A stretch of DNA of 60,152 nt from Alloalcanivorax balearicus MACL04. Lineage in GTDB: Bacteria > Pseudomonadota > Gammaproteobacteria > Pseudomonadales > Alcanivoracaceae. Both the position numbers and the translations under genes were made by a program. The notes beneath the pieces were generated by a model. It was not told the DNA's origin. It ran no database searches and saw nothing but the letters and a program-made list of their open reading frames with translations. Shown here piece after piece: positions 8,785 through 19,213 of the stretch (position 1 is its first letter; each line of letters begins with the position of its first letter). The stretch spans positions 1 to 60,152 of the forward strand of contig NZ_ARXS01000026.1 in NCBI RefSeq assembly GCF_025532145.1. Direction: 5' to 3'.

Positions 8785-10323
8785 CTAACCGTGCCGCTCT
8801 CCCGGAACAGCTTCTCTGAGCAGAGCTTTCTGGATCTTGCCCGCCGGTGTCAGCGGCAAGCTGTCGCGGAATACCAGTCGGCGAGGAACTTTATAGTCGG
8901 CCAGAGCCTGGCGGCAATGTTCCAGCACCGCCGCTTCATCCAGATCACTGCCAGGGCGCGGGACGACGTAATAGCAGCCCACTTCGCCGAGCACCGCGTC
9001 GGGCACGCCAATTCCGGCCACCATCATCACCTGATCCAGACGGGCAATGTGATTCTCCACCTCCGCCGGATAAACGTTGAAACCGCCCTGGATGAACATG
9101 TCCTTCTTGCGGCCGCGCAGGGTGATCATACCGTTGCTATCACGTTCACCGAGATCACCGGTATGCAGCCAGCCGTCGTCATCGAAGGTGTCGCTTTCCT
9201 CGGCGGCGCCAATGTAACCCGGCACCACACCGACGCCACGGAACAACAGCTCACCGACTTCCCCAGCCGGCAGGTCGGTGCCTGCTTCGTCCACCACCCG
9301 TAATCCGGCATCGGCCAGTGGCTGGCCGATACAGCGCTTGAGGCTATCGTCATCACATTCCCAGGGGGTCATGACGATGGCGCCGGAAGACTCCGACAGG
9401 CCGTACAGATTCATCAAGGTGGCGGCCGGCACTGTCTGCTGCAAGCGTGTCAGCAGAGTATCGTCGACGTTGCTGCCGCCGGTAATCACCATTCGTACCC
9501 GCGACAGGTCCGCGTGCTCCAGCGCCGGGTCCATCAACAACAAGGTAAGCATGGTGGGTACGCCCTGCAGCAGAGTGGGCGGGTGCTCAGCCATCATCGC
9601 CAGCACCCGGTCCGCTTTGAAATCCGCTACCAGCTCACAGGTGGCCCCCCCCATCAGGCTGGTCAGAATACCGCAGGTAATGCCGCCCACATGATTGAAC
9701 GGCAAGGCCAGTTGGGTGTGGTCCTCCGGAATCATCCGGGTGTGCGCGGCCTGGGCGGCGGCGGAGGCGAGCATGCTGGCGTGTGTCAGCGCCGTGCCTT
9801 TGGGACGGCCAGTGGTGCCCGAGGTGTAAATCACCATGGCAAGATCGTCCGCGTTCAGTTCCGGCGCTACCGGTACCGGCTCTGCCCGCAGCAGTTGCTG
9901 AAAACGCTCGCCGTCCAGATCCACCACCTGCTCCAGCGTCGGGGTCTCCGGAGCCAGCCGGTCGAACATGGCCAGGAAATCGAAATTGTCATGCGCGGCT
10001 ACGGTAAACACCGCCTTCATGGCACTGTCGTTCACCATGTGGCGCAACTCCGCGTCCCGATAACGTACCGACAATCCCACCACCGCCACCCCCAGCCTGG
10101 CACTGGCGAAAAACAGCCACAACCAGGCCATGCGATTGGGTGCGATCACCCCGATACGGTCGCCGCGACGCAAGCCCAGAGCCTGCAAGCCACCAGCCAG
10201 ACAGGCCGTGAGCGCTTCGGTATCGGCAAAACGGTGGGGGTGGCCATTATCGATCCAGCCGATTCGGTCAGCGTGCTCTCGAGCGGTCAGGTTGAGCTGA
10301 TCGGGAATACGGGGGGTGCTCAT
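8785..10323 (-). CDS. AMP-forming acyl-CoA synthetase
   Basis: This 512-residue ANL enzyme has the canonical P-loop YTSGTTGRPKGTALTHAS near residue 180. Further motifs are NLYGLSESSG, GWLHTGDLG, RKKDMFIQGGFNVYPAEVE and a C-terminal PAGKIQK with the catalytic Lys. The ATG at 10323 is favoured by GGAG eight bases upstream; nine more codons upstream are open. It starts 23 bp after the stop of the AraC-type regulator on the same strand, so the two are probably co-transcribed. It is one of three acyl-CoA ligases in the first 16 kb and is clearly different in sequence from the other two. The substrate is unknown. Confidence 0.9.
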   Translation of the reverse strand: MSTPRIPDQLNLTAREHADRIGWIDNGHPHRFADTEALTACLAGGLQALGLRRGDRIGVIAPNRMAWLWLFFASARLGVAVVGLSVRYRDAELRHMVNDSAMKAVFTVAAHDNFDFLAMFDRLAPETPTLEQVVDLDGERFQQLLRAEPVPVAPELNADDLAMVIYTSGTTGRPKGTALTHASMLASAAAQAAHTRMIPEDHTQLALPFNHVGGITCGILTSLMGGATCELVADFKADRVLAMMAEHPPTLLQGVPTMLTLLLMDPALEHADLSRVRMVITGGSNVDDTLLTRLQQTVPAATLMNLYGLSESSGAIVMTPWECDDDSLKRCIGQPLADAGLRVVDEAGTDLPAGEVGELLFRGVGVVPGYIGAAEESDTFDDDGWLHTGDLGERDSNGMITLRGRKKDMFIQGGFNVYPAEVENHIARLDQVMMVAGIGVPDAVLGEVGCYYVVPRPGSDLDEAAVLEHCRQALADYKVPRRLVFRDSLPLTPAGKIQKALLREAVPGERHG

Positions 10324-10346
10324 GATCGGGGCTCCGCGAGGGGGTT

Positions 10347-11177
10347 TCACAGGCCAGCGTTGACCAGGGCGTCCGGCGCGCCAACCCGGCTCTGTAACAG
10401 GATCGCCAGTTTGCGCGACCCGACCAGAATGTCCTTGGGCGTCAGGCCGTAGAACTGCCGAATGGAATGGCTGAAGTGGGTGGAATCCGGATAGCCCACA
10501 TCCAGCGCGATGTCGGTGAGAGTGTCGCGGCGATTAACGTGGTAAAGCAGGCTGCGGGCGCGCTTCCAGGCGCGGAACTTGCGAAAGGTAATACCCAGAT
10601 CTTCCTTGAACAGATGAAGGAAACGGGAAAACGACAGACCACTGAGCAGCGCCGCTTCTTCCGCCGGACAATGGCGGGAGGGATCCTCCCTCAGATACGC
10701 CAGTACCCGTGCCACGCGGGGATCCAGTTCGCGGCGCGGCAACGTCTGCCCGAGAAACAGCGGATCCACTTCCACGCGAGGATCTGTCCCTTCTTCCGCC
10801 AGGGCCTGGATACGGGCGAAGCCACGTCTCAGAGTCTGCAGCAGCTCATCGCGGTCGCCGCCATGATCACAGCGCAACATCGGCGGCAACGCGCCCATGT
10901 TCACGGTTTCCGGCTCCACCATCACCGAGCCGAGCAACCGTTCACCGGTTTCCACCCAATGCGGCTGGTAAGGGGGTACCACCGCCACCGCGGTTTCCTG
11001 CCAGTTGCGGCCGTCAATGCTGAAACGAAATGGCAGGTCCAGGCCGCAATAGACGGTCAATGAACCAAAACTGCGCAGACGGGGACGCCCCAGCAGACCC
11101 AGATAGCAGACCCGCTCAGGCCCGAGCAGCATGACCCGTCCACGGCGCCGACGGGAATTTGTCTTTGTTGTCATCAT
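10347..11177 (-). CDS. AraC-family transcriptional regulator
   Basis: This protein of about 276 residues has a divergent N-terminal sensor domain and a C-terminal AraC/XylS double helix-turn-helix. The second helix-turn-helix reads LTDIALDVGYPDSTHFSHSI, followed by the usual FYGLTPKDI. The start is ambiguous between adjacent ATGs at 11177 and 11174, both behind GGAGGAGG. The open frame runs 66 codons further upstream, but that stretch is hydrophobic and unlike the family. It precedes an acyl-CoA ligase on the same strand and is divergent from the dehydrogenase/TRAP operon. It is therefore the best candidate for pathway-specific control of both sides. Confidence 0.88.
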   Translation of the reverse strand: MMTTKTNSRRRRGRVMLLGPERVCYLGLLGRPRLRSFGSLTVYCGLDLPFRFSIDGRNWQETAVAVVPPYQPHWVETGERLLGSVMVEPETVNMGALPPMLRCDHGGDRDELLQTLRRGFARIQALAEEGTDPRVEVDPLFLGQTLPRRELDPRVARVLAYLREDPSRHCPAEEAALLSGLSFSRFLHLFKEDLGITFRKFRAWKRARSLLYHVNRRDTLTDIALDVGYPDSTHFSHSIRQFYGLTPKDILVGSRKLAILLQSRVGAPDALVNAGL

Positions 11178-11680
11178 TGCCTCCTCCGGTGACAACGTCA
11201 CCGCAGGGCCCGTATCCGCACAGGCCTGCGAGGAATATAAGAAAAAGGATCTACCCTTGTTCCCACATAGCCGATTGGCAAAAAAGATCAAAAACCATCG
11301 GCTGAAAATATAAATCCCGAGCCATGAAGGCGTGTTCGAACTTAAACCAAACGATCGGCCAATTGCAACGGCCAACGGGTCTCAGGTTGGAAAGGTTGCA
11401 TTACCTCCCGACCACGCACTTCCGCACCGCATCCACATGGGTTCCAACCTCGCACACTCGGGGCTTACCAGCACGCTGCAAACCTTCAGCTTAGTCATTA
11501 CCCAAGTCATGGGCTTGTGCCAACTGGCTAATCCTCCTTTTATTTCTCTTTTTTCGTTTTTCGCTTTTTTCGCGCTTGATTCCTGTGTTTTTTATGGCCA
11601 TACCATCATGTCGATCGCCCTCATGGACGTCGTCACATCAGCAGCCGCGCCGAGAATCCAAACAACAGGAGAACTTGAAA
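11178..11680. promoter_or_regulatory. Divergent control region of the catabolic block
   Basis: This 503-bp region lies between the AraC-type regulator and the dehydrogenase operon. CGGCCAA occurs twice with a 13-bp period (11356-11362, 11369-11375), followed by two AGGTTG copies (11384-11389, 11393-11398). These are candidate regulator half-sites. A pyrimidine-rich, T-dominated tract with repeated TTTTTTCG units spans 11532-11593. An open frame at 11332-11694 has low-complexity composition there and no plausible homology, so I do not call it a gene. Confidence 0.45.
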
Positions 11681-12835
<1,155 letters not shown>

Positions 12836-12898
12836 GACCGGTTGCTCGATAACGGCCGCGCCGAAGTCATCGGGCGGCCAACCGATAAGGAGAATAAG

Positions 12899-14044
12899 AT
12901 GAAACGATTCACCACGCTTCTGGCCGGCGCCGCGCTGGTCGGTGTTACCGCGCTGACGTCAACGGCCCAGGCTGAATCTCTGCGATTCGCGGTGGGTTTC
13001 CCTTCCGCTTCCGCCAACGTGGATGCCGCCAAGGCCTATGCCAAGGCGGTGGCGGACTATTCCGATGGCGATCTGGAAGTAAAAATCTACGAGCTTTCCC
13101 TGCTCAATCTGGCCGAGATGAGCGGCGGGCTCAAGCAGGGTATCGCCGACGTGGGCTACCTGCTGACACCCTACTTCCCGGCCGAATACCCCAATATCAA
13201 CATGGCGGCGGAGCTGTCCATGCTGCTGGCGCTGAATGCCCCCACCGGAAACGAAGGTCTGGCCTACGCCGGCGCCATGAGCGAGTACATCATGCTGCAC
13301 TGCGACGACTGCGTGGCGGAGTTGAAGCATCAAAACCAGGTCTTTACCGGTGGTGGCGCCAGCCCTCAATACGGGCTTCTGTGCACCACACCGGTCACTA
13401 CCATTGCCGACCTGAAAGGCAAGCGTCTGCGTGCCGGCGGCGCGCAATGGGCACGCTGGGCCAAGCATTTCGAGGCCTCTCCGGTGTCACTGCCCGGTAA
13501 CGAGATTTTCGAGGCTCTGAATCAGGGCGTGGTGGACTGCACCATACAATCGGCGGCGGAACTGAGCGGCCTGGGGCTGATGGACGCGGTCAGCGACATC
13601 ACCATGGCGGTACCCGGTGGCGTATTCGGTGGCTCCGGCCCCGCCAACGTTAACCGCGACGTCTGGCAGGATCTCGATGCCGACCAGCGCAAAGCGCTCC
13701 TGCATGCCGGCACGGTCATGTCCGCCACCGCCGCTGTACTCTACCGGGACTATGGCGAACGGGATCTGAAAACCGCGGAGAAACGCGGCGCCAAACGGCA
13801 TGACGCCAGCGAGGCATTGATCGCCGCTTCCCGCGATTTCGTTCGCCAGGATGCGAAGAACATCGTTCAGTATTATGAAGAAAAACACCAGGTCCGCGAC
13901 GCGGCCGGCAAGATCGAGATGATGCGGCCACTGGTGAAGAAATGGCTGGAACTCACCGCCGATATCGATAGCACCGAGGCCCTCGCCGATCTGTACTGGC
14001 GAGAAGTGCAATCCAAGGTCGACGTCGACCGTTATGGGCTGTAA
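12899..14044 (+). CDS. TRAP transporter solute-binding protein (DctP family), orphan
   Basis: This 381-residue periplasmic receptor has a signal peptide (residues 1-22, ending STAQA). The DctP fold follows, with the segment LKGKRLRAGGAQWARW. The Arg before AGG, near residue 177, corresponds to the carboxylate-binding Arg of the family. Further on is the conserved GNEIFEALNQGVVDCTIQ. TRAP systems import organic acids with a sodium gradient, so a carboxylate ligand is expected. The membrane subunits DctQ and DctM are absent from the window. AAGGAG precedes the ATG at 12899. The gene sits between a dehydrogenase and an acyl-CoA ligase, pointing to capture of the pathway substrate. Confidence 0.9.
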   Translation: MKRFTTLLAGAALVGVTALTSTAQAESLRFAVGFPSASANVDAAKAYAKAVADYSDGDLEVKIYELSLLNLAEMSGGLKQGIADVGYLLTPYFPAEYPNINMAAELSMLLALNAPTGNEGLAYAGAMSEYIMLHCDDCVAELKHQNQVFTGGGASPQYGLLCTTPVTTIADLKGKRLRAGGAQWARWAKHFEASPVSLPGNEIFEALNQGVVDCTIQSAAELSGLGLMDAVSDITMAVPGGVFGGSGPANVNRDVWQDLDADQRKALLHAGTVMSATAAVLYRDYGERDLKTAEKRGAKRHDASEALIAASRDFVRQDAKNIVQYYEEKHQVRDAAGKIEMMRPLVKKWLELTADIDSTEALADLYWREVQSKVDVDRYGL

Positions 14045-14162
14045 CTCTCCAGCCAGTTAACACAAGACCGGCACCGTGGCCGTTGCTAGCGTTCCCTTCG
14101 ACAAGGCGTCTTCCCGGGCGCCGCCCCATACCGATAACAACACTCGTTCAGGAGACACCAAG

Positions 14163-15728
14163 GTGAGCCAGCCCTCCTTCTTCTCAACCCACCAGGATGT
14201 GCACTATCTGGGTGGGGTCGGCGACTGGATAACCCATCACGCCACCCAGGATCCGCAACGCATGGCGCTGGTGTTTGGCGATCTGCGCCTGACCTACTCG
14301 GAGCTGAACCAACGCATCAATCGGCTCGCCAACGCCCTGACCGATCTCGGCGTCGCCAAGGGCGACCGAGTCGCTCTGCTGATGCTCAACGGCAACCACT
14401 TCATCGAGAGTTTTTTCGCCTGCGCCAAGCTGGGCGCCATCGCCCTGCCACTGAACTACCGTCTCAGTGCCGAGGAAATCGGCTTTATCCTCGGCGACGC
14501 TGGCGCCACCGTGTTGCTCTATCAGCCGGCCCTGGCGGATCTGTTCCGTTCGATTCGCCAGAACACCGCCCTGCATCACGGCATCGCCACCGAAGGCGAA
14601 GCAGAACCGGGAGATCATCGCTATGACGCCCTGCTCGACGCCGCGCCCGCCAGCGAACCCGGGGTGCCGCTGAATCAGAACGATCCGCTGATGATGATGT
14701 ACACCTCCGGCACCACCGGCAAACCCAAGGGCGCCCTGCTCAGCCACGGCAATCCGACCTGGCTGACCGCCGACACGATTGCCAGCGACGCGGCAATAAG
14801 CCGTGACAGTGTGATTCTGACGATCGCTCCGTTGTTTCATATCGGCGGGCTCGCCGTGCATACCCTGCCGGCCTTGAATATCGGCGCCCAGGTGGTGCTG
14901 CACGCCCAGTTCGATCCGCGACACACTCTGGCCACGGTGCAGAAGGAAAGGATCACGGAACTGTTCCTCCTGCCAGCCATGTGGCAAGCACTGAGTCAGT
15001 CGCCCAACATCAACGATTATGATTTGTCATCCTTGCGCAGCCTGCTTTCCGGCGGTGCGCCTTGCCCGATACCGGTGATCGAGTTCTTCCAAGAACGAGG
15101 ATTGGCCTTTCAGGAAGGGTTCGGCATGACCGAAACCTGCGCCGGCGCCTGCATCCTCGGTAGCGCCGACGCGGTGCGCAAAAACGGTTCGGTGGGCAAA
15201 CCTCTGGTGTACGTGCAGATGCGCATCGTCGACGAGAACGACCAGGACGTGGCAACCGGCGAGGTGGGCGAACTGATACTGCGCGGGCCGACCATGTTCC
15301 TGGGCTATTGGGGACGGCCGGACGCCACCGAGGAGGCCTGTCGCAACGGCTGGTTCCATTCCGGTGATCTGGCCCGCCGTGACGAGGAAGGTTTTTATTA
15401 CATCGTCGACCGCAAGAAGGACATGCTGATTTCCGGCGGCGAAAACGTCTACCCCACCGAAGTGGAACAAGTGCTCTACAAACACGAGCAGGTGTTGGAA
15501 GTGGCGGTGATCGGCGTCCCCGACGACAAATGGGGTGAAGTGCCCATGGCGGTGGTGGTGCCCAGAGACGGCCAGACGCCGACACTGGAATCCCTGCGTG
15601 ACTTCTGCGACGGCAAACTGGGCCGTTTCAAGATTCCCAAACACCTGGCTCTGGTGGACGAACTGCCCCGCAACGCCACTGGAAAAATACTTAAACGCAC
15701 CCTGCGCGACCGGTTCACCGGCGCCTGA
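14163..15728 (+). CDS. AMP-forming acyl-CoA synthetase
   Basis: This 521-residue ANL ligase has MMYTSGTTGKPKGALLSHG as P-loop, EGFGMTETC, GWFHSGDLARRDEEG, KKDMLISGGENVYPTEVE and a C-terminal NATGKILK. The start is probably the GTG at 14163, with AGGAG about nine bases upstream. The frame opens 29 codons earlier at 14076, but that extension looks non-coding. It lies between the TRAP receptor and the second dehydrogenase in the same operon, so it most likely activates the acid that the receptor captures. The family is certain. The substrate is inferred only from context. Confidence 0.9.
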   Translation: MSQPSFFSTHQDVHYLGGVGDWITHHATQDPQRMALVFGDLRLTYSELNQRINRLANALTDLGVAKGDRVALLMLNGNHFIESFFACAKLGAIALPLNYRLSAEEIGFILGDAGATVLLYQPALADLFRSIRQNTALHHGIATEGEAEPGDHRYDALLDAAPASEPGVPLNQNDPLMMMYTSGTTGKPKGALLSHGNPTWLTADTIASDAAISRDSVILTIAPLFHIGGLAVHTLPALNIGAQVVLHAQFDPRHTLATVQKERITELFLLPAMWQALSQSPNINDYDLSSLRSLLSGGAPCPIPVIEFFQERGLAFQEGFGMTETCAGACILGSADAVRKNGSVGKPLVYVQMRIVDENDQDVATGEVGELILRGPTMFLGYWGRPDATEEACRNGWFHSGDLARRDEEGFYYIVDRKKDMLISGGENVYPTEVEQVLYKHEQVLEVAVIGVPDDKWGEVPMAVVVPRDGQTPTLESLRDFCDGKLGRFKIPKHLALVDELPRNATGKILKRTLRDRFTGA

Positions 15729-15768
15729 TCCCCGACGCCGTCTCGCCGTCCCAAGCCTGGAGTAAGTA

Positions 15769-16917
15769 ATGAACACAGTCAGCAGTCCGTTCTATACCGA
15801 GGAGCATGAAGCTTATCGCGACACCCTGCGCGCCTTCGTCGGTAAGGAACTGGAACCCCACGCGGCGCAATGGGATGAGGAAGGCACCTTTCCCCGCGAG
15901 CTGTACCGCAAAGCCGCCGAGGTCGGCCTGTTCGCGGCCGGTTATCCGGAGCAGTACGGCGGTCTGGATCTGGATTTGTTCTACATGCTGATCAATGCCC
16001 AGGAACTGGCCCGCGCCGGCGTCGGCGGCCTGCATGCCAGCCTGATGAGTCATCACATCGGTCTGCCGCCGATCATCCGCGCCGGCCTCCCGGCGTTAAA
16101 AGACAAATGGGTCCCGGCGGTGATTCGCGGCGACAAGATCAGCGCCCTGGCGATTACCGAGCCGGGCGGCGGCTCGGACGTGGCGGCGCTGACCACCACC
16201 GCCCGACGTGACGGCGACCATTATGTCGTCAACGGCAGCAAAACCTTTATTACCTCAGGGATGCGCGCCGACATTTATACCGTGGCGGTGCGCACCGGCG
16301 AGCCCGGCCACAAGGGCATTTCCCTGCTCGCCATCGAGCGCGACACACCCGGATTTACCCGCACTCAGTTGGAGAAAAAAATGGGCTGGTGGTGCTCCGA
16401 CACCGCCACCTTGTATTTCGACAATTGCCGGGTGCCGGTGGAAAACCTGCTGGGCGAGGAGAACCAGGGTTCCAAACTGATCATGCAGAATTTCAATAGC
16501 GAGCGGCTGTTCATGGCCGCCGCCTGTACCGCCTACGCGCGGGTCTGCCTGGAGGAGATGATCGAGTACGGCCAGCAGCGCAGCACCTTCGGCAAAACCC
16601 TGATGGAACATCAGGTGATCCGCCATAAAGTGGCGGACATGTGCATGCGCATCAACGCCACCCAGGCCTATCTGGAACAACTGACCTGGCGGGTGCAGAA
16701 CGGTCAGAACCCGGTGGCGGACGTCTGTCTGCTGAAAAACCAGGCGACCCAGACCATGGAATACTGCGCCCGCGAAGCGGTACAAACCCTCGGCGGCGCC
16801 GGTTATCTGCGCGGTTGCAAGTCGGAAAGAATCTACCGGGAGGTCCGCGTCAACGCCATCGGCGGTGGCGCCGAGGAAATCATGCGCGACCTGGCCGTGC
16901 GGCAAATGGGACTGTAG
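15769..16917 (+). CDS. Acyl-CoA dehydrogenase
   Basis: This 382-residue FAD-dependent acyl-CoA dehydrogenase has ALAITEPGGGSDVAAL, then NGSKTFITSGMRAD, the interface segment YGQQRSTFGKTLMEHQ, and NAIGGGAEEIMRDL at the C-terminus. It differs clearly from the first dehydrogenase of the operon, so the two probably act on different intermediates or chain lengths. GGAG lies upstream of the ATG. It follows the ligase by 40 bp and precedes the AtuA-family gene by 16 bp. Confidence 0.9.
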   Translation: MNTVSSPFYTEEHEAYRDTLRAFVGKELEPHAAQWDEEGTFPRELYRKAAEVGLFAAGYPEQYGGLDLDLFYMLINAQELARAGVGGLHASLMSHHIGLPPIIRAGLPALKDKWVPAVIRGDKISALAITEPGGGSDVAALTTTARRDGDHYVVNGSKTFITSGMRADIYTVAVRTGEPGHKGISLLAIERDTPGFTRTQLEKKMGWWCSDTATLYFDNCRVPVENLLGEENQGSKLIMQNFNSERLFMAAACTAYARVCLEEMIEYGQQRSTFGKTLMEHQVIRHKVADMCMRINATQAYLEQLTWRVQNGQNPVADVCLLKNQATQTMEYCAREAVQTLGGAGYLRGCKSERIYREVRVNAIGGGAEEIMRDLAVRQMGL

Positions 16918-16933
16918 TAATGAGTGAAAGACT

Positions 16934-18721
16934 ATGAGCAAAACGATCCGCATCGGCGGCGCTTCCGGCTACTGGGGCGATACCGCCATTGGCCCCGTGC
17001 AGTTGATTCGCCAGGGACAGGTGGACTATCTGATCTTCGACTATCTGGCGGAAATCACCATGTCGATTCTGGCCAAGGCACAGGCCCGCGACCCCGCCCT
17101 GGGCTACGCCACCGATTTCATTGAACGGGTGATGGCGCCCTTGCTGCCGGAGATCCATCGCCAGGGCATCAAGGTGATCGCCAACGCCGGCGGCGTGAAT
17201 CTGACCGCCTGCCGTCAGGCTTTGGAGAAAGTGGCGGCCGACGCCGGCCTGCCTTTGCGCATCGGCACCGTGGAAGGCGACAACCTGCTCCCTCAGCTCG
17301 AACCGGTACGTGCTCTTGCCCCCGCCGAACTGGACACCGGCGCCCCGTTACCCGCCAAACTGATGAGCATGAACGCCTATCTGGGCGCTTTCCCGATCGC
17401 CGCCGCCCTCGATGCCGGCGCCGACATCGTGCTCACCGGCCGTTGCGTGGACAGTGCCCTGGCGGTGGGCCCGCTGATCCACGAATTCGGCTGGCGGCCG
17501 GACGAGTATGACCGGCTCGCCGCCGGCGCCCTGGTGGGCCACGTGATCGAGTGCGGCGCCCAGGCCACCGGCGGCAACTACAGCGACTGGCCGGATACCG
17601 TGGACGGCTGGGACGACACCGGCTTCCCCATCGCCGAGGTCTCCGCCAACGGCGCTTTCGTACTGACCAAACCCCGTGATACCGGCGGCACCGTCACCCC
17701 GTTCACCGCCGGCGAACAGATGCTCTATGAGATCGGCGATCCGGGCGCCTATGTGCTGCCGGACGTGATCGCTGATTTCCGCCAGGTGACCCTGGAACAG
17801 GACGGACCGGACCGGGTCCGCATCGAGGGCGCCCGGGGCCATGCCCCCACCGATACCTACAAGGTCAGTGCCACCTACGCCGACGGCTTCGGTTGCGTCG
17901 GCACCTTTGTTATCGCCGGACGCGACGCCGCCACCAAGGCCCGCCGGCAAGGTGAAGCGGTGCTGAAAAAAGTCCGCCGTCTGCTGGATCAGTCGGAATT
18001 GGGCGACTTCAGCAAAACCGCGATGCAACTGGTTGGCGCGGAAAGCAGCTACGGCGATCACGCCAGCGACAGTGCCCGGCAAGTGCGGGAAGTGGTACTG
18101 CGTCTGGGCGTGCACCATCCACGCCGGGAAGGGGTGGAACTGTTCTCCAAGGAATTCGTCGGCGCCGGCCTGTCCATGGCGCCGGGCATCACCGGCCTCA
18201 GCCCCGGGCGGCCGCGCCCCACGCCGATCGTGCGGCTGTTCTCGTTCCTGATCGACAAGGAGCGGGTGCCGGTGCAAGTGGCCTTGGACGGGGAACCGGT
18301 ACCGCTGGCGCAGGCGGCGGAGCGCGGCGGTGGCCGGCCAGTGGCCAGCCAATCCGATCCAGCGCCGACACTGGAAGATAGCGCGGTCAAGGTACCCCTG
18401 TACCGACTGGCCGTGGCACGCAGCGGCGATAAAGGCGACCACGCCAATATCGGTGTCATCGCCCGGCGGCCGGAATATCTGCCGGCACTGCGCGCCGCGC
18501 TCACCGAAGAAGCGGTCGCCGAGTGCTTCTCCCATACCCTCAAAGGCAAGGTGGAATGCTTCGATCTGCCCGGCAGCCACGCCATGAACTTTCTGTTGCG
18601 CCACGCTCTGGACGGCGGTGGCGTCGCCTCCCTGCACCTGGACGCGCAGGCCAAGACCTATGCCCAGGTGCTGCTGGATATGGAAATCCCGGTGCCCGAA
18701 GGGCTGCTGTCCGACAGCTGA
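16934..18721 (+). CDS. AtuA-family protein (DUF1446, acyclic terpene utilisation)
   Basis: This 595-residue protein starts with the DUF1446/AtuA signature: IGGASGYWGDT at residues 7-17, then VDYLIFDYLAEITMSILAKA, NAGGVNLTAC and LTGRCVDSALAVGPLIHEFGW. The C-terminal 110 residues (from about PLYRLAVARSGDKGDHANIGV) form the separate small domain that accompanies AtuA proteins. Length fits the full two-domain form. AtuA is required for growth on citronellol-type terpenes in Pseudomonas, but its reaction is not established to my knowledge. It is the last gene of the operon and the strongest single pointer to isoprenoid catabolism in this block. Confidence 0.9.
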   Translation: MSKTIRIGGASGYWGDTAIGPVQLIRQGQVDYLIFDYLAEITMSILAKAQARDPALGYATDFIERVMAPLLPEIHRQGIKVIANAGGVNLTACRQALEKVAADAGLPLRIGTVEGDNLLPQLEPVRALAPAELDTGAPLPAKLMSMNAYLGAFPIAAALDAGADIVLTGRCVDSALAVGPLIHEFGWRPDEYDRLAAGALVGHVIECGAQATGGNYSDWPDTVDGWDDTGFPIAEVSANGAFVLTKPRDTGGTVTPFTAGEQMLYEIGDPGAYVLPDVIADFRQVTLEQDGPDRVRIEGARGHAPTDTYKVSATYADGFGCVGTFVIAGRDAATKARRQGEAVLKKVRRLLDQSELGDFSKTAMQLVGAESSYGDHASDSARQVREVVLRLGVHHPRREGVELFSKEFVGAGLSMAPGITGLSPGRPRPTPIVRLFSFLIDKERVPVQVALDGEPVPLAQAAERGGGRPVASQSDPAPTLEDSAVKVPLYRLAVARSGDKGDHANIGVIARRPEYLPALRAALTEEAVAECFSHTLKGKVECFDLPGSHAMNFLLRHALDGGGVASLHLDAQAKTYAQVLLDMEIPVPEGLLSDS

Positions 18722-18740
18722 CGAGCAGCACAGACCTGAC

Positions 18741-18832
18741 TACGAAGCCGCTGTGGGAGCTTGCCTTGCAAGCGAATGGGCTCTCCCCCAAAAAGATTCG
18801 CTTGCAGGCAAGCTCCCACAGCGGCCTTGTAG
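18741..18832. repeat. REP-like palindrome between convergent genes
   Basis: The left arm 18741-18777 and right arm 18796-18832 are inverted copies with the core GCTGTGGGAGCTTGC. The left arm has one extra T and a few end mismatches, so this copy is slightly decayed. It fills the gap between the 3' ends of the AtuA-family gene and ynfA. Confidence 0.85.
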
Positions 18833-18889
18833 TGACCTCTGAATTCGTATCCGCGAGGCCCGGGGCTTTCAGGCGTCAAGCTTCCAGCC

Positions 18890-19213
18890 TCAGGCGGTCC
18901 GCGGGCCAAGCAGAATAATGCCCGCCCCGGCCAGACAAACCGCCGCGCCGATCAGATCCCAACGATCCGGCGCGCGTTGCTCCACCACCCACAGCCACAA
19001 CAGCGACGTCGCGATATAGACACCGCCATAGGCGGCGTAGGCACGCCCGGCGTAGTCGGCATCCACCAAACTCAGCAACCAGGCAAACGCCGCCAGACTG
19101 AGCATCCCCGGTACCAGCCAGAGCACCGAGCGATCCAGCCGCCACCAGGCCCAGAATGAGAAGCACCCGGCGATCTCCGCCAGTGCCGCCGCCAGATATA
19201 CCAGCGGCGTCAC
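18890..19213 (-). CDS. ynfA: YnfA family (UPF0060) small membrane protein
   Basis: This 107-residue inner-membrane protein has four predicted transmembrane segments. It carries family hallmarks: [15 protein letters not shown] at the first helix, [16 protein letters not shown] in the third and AGIILLGPR at the end. YnfA-type proteins are related to small multidrug resistance transporters, but a firm substrate is not known for this one. I use the GTG at 19213, which overlaps the stop of the upstream gene as GTGA, suggesting coupled translation. The longer open frame to 19558 reads through that upstream gene out of frame and is not used. Confidence 0.85.
   Translation of the reverse strand: MTPLVYLAAALAEIAGCFSFWAWWRLDRSVLWLVPGMLSLAAFAWLLSLVDADYAGRAYAAYGGVYIATSLLWLWVVEQRAPDRWDLIGAAVCLAGAGIILLGPRTA

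Noticed and set aside
14084-14110. Possible sigma-54 promoter in front of the third ligase
   Set aside because: A GGCAC and a TTGC are present, but they are eight bases apart instead of five, so the spacing rules it out.
14076-14162. Upstream extension of the third acyl-CoA ligase
   Set aside because: The 29 extra residues are unlike the family, and AGGAG lies just before the GTG at 14163.
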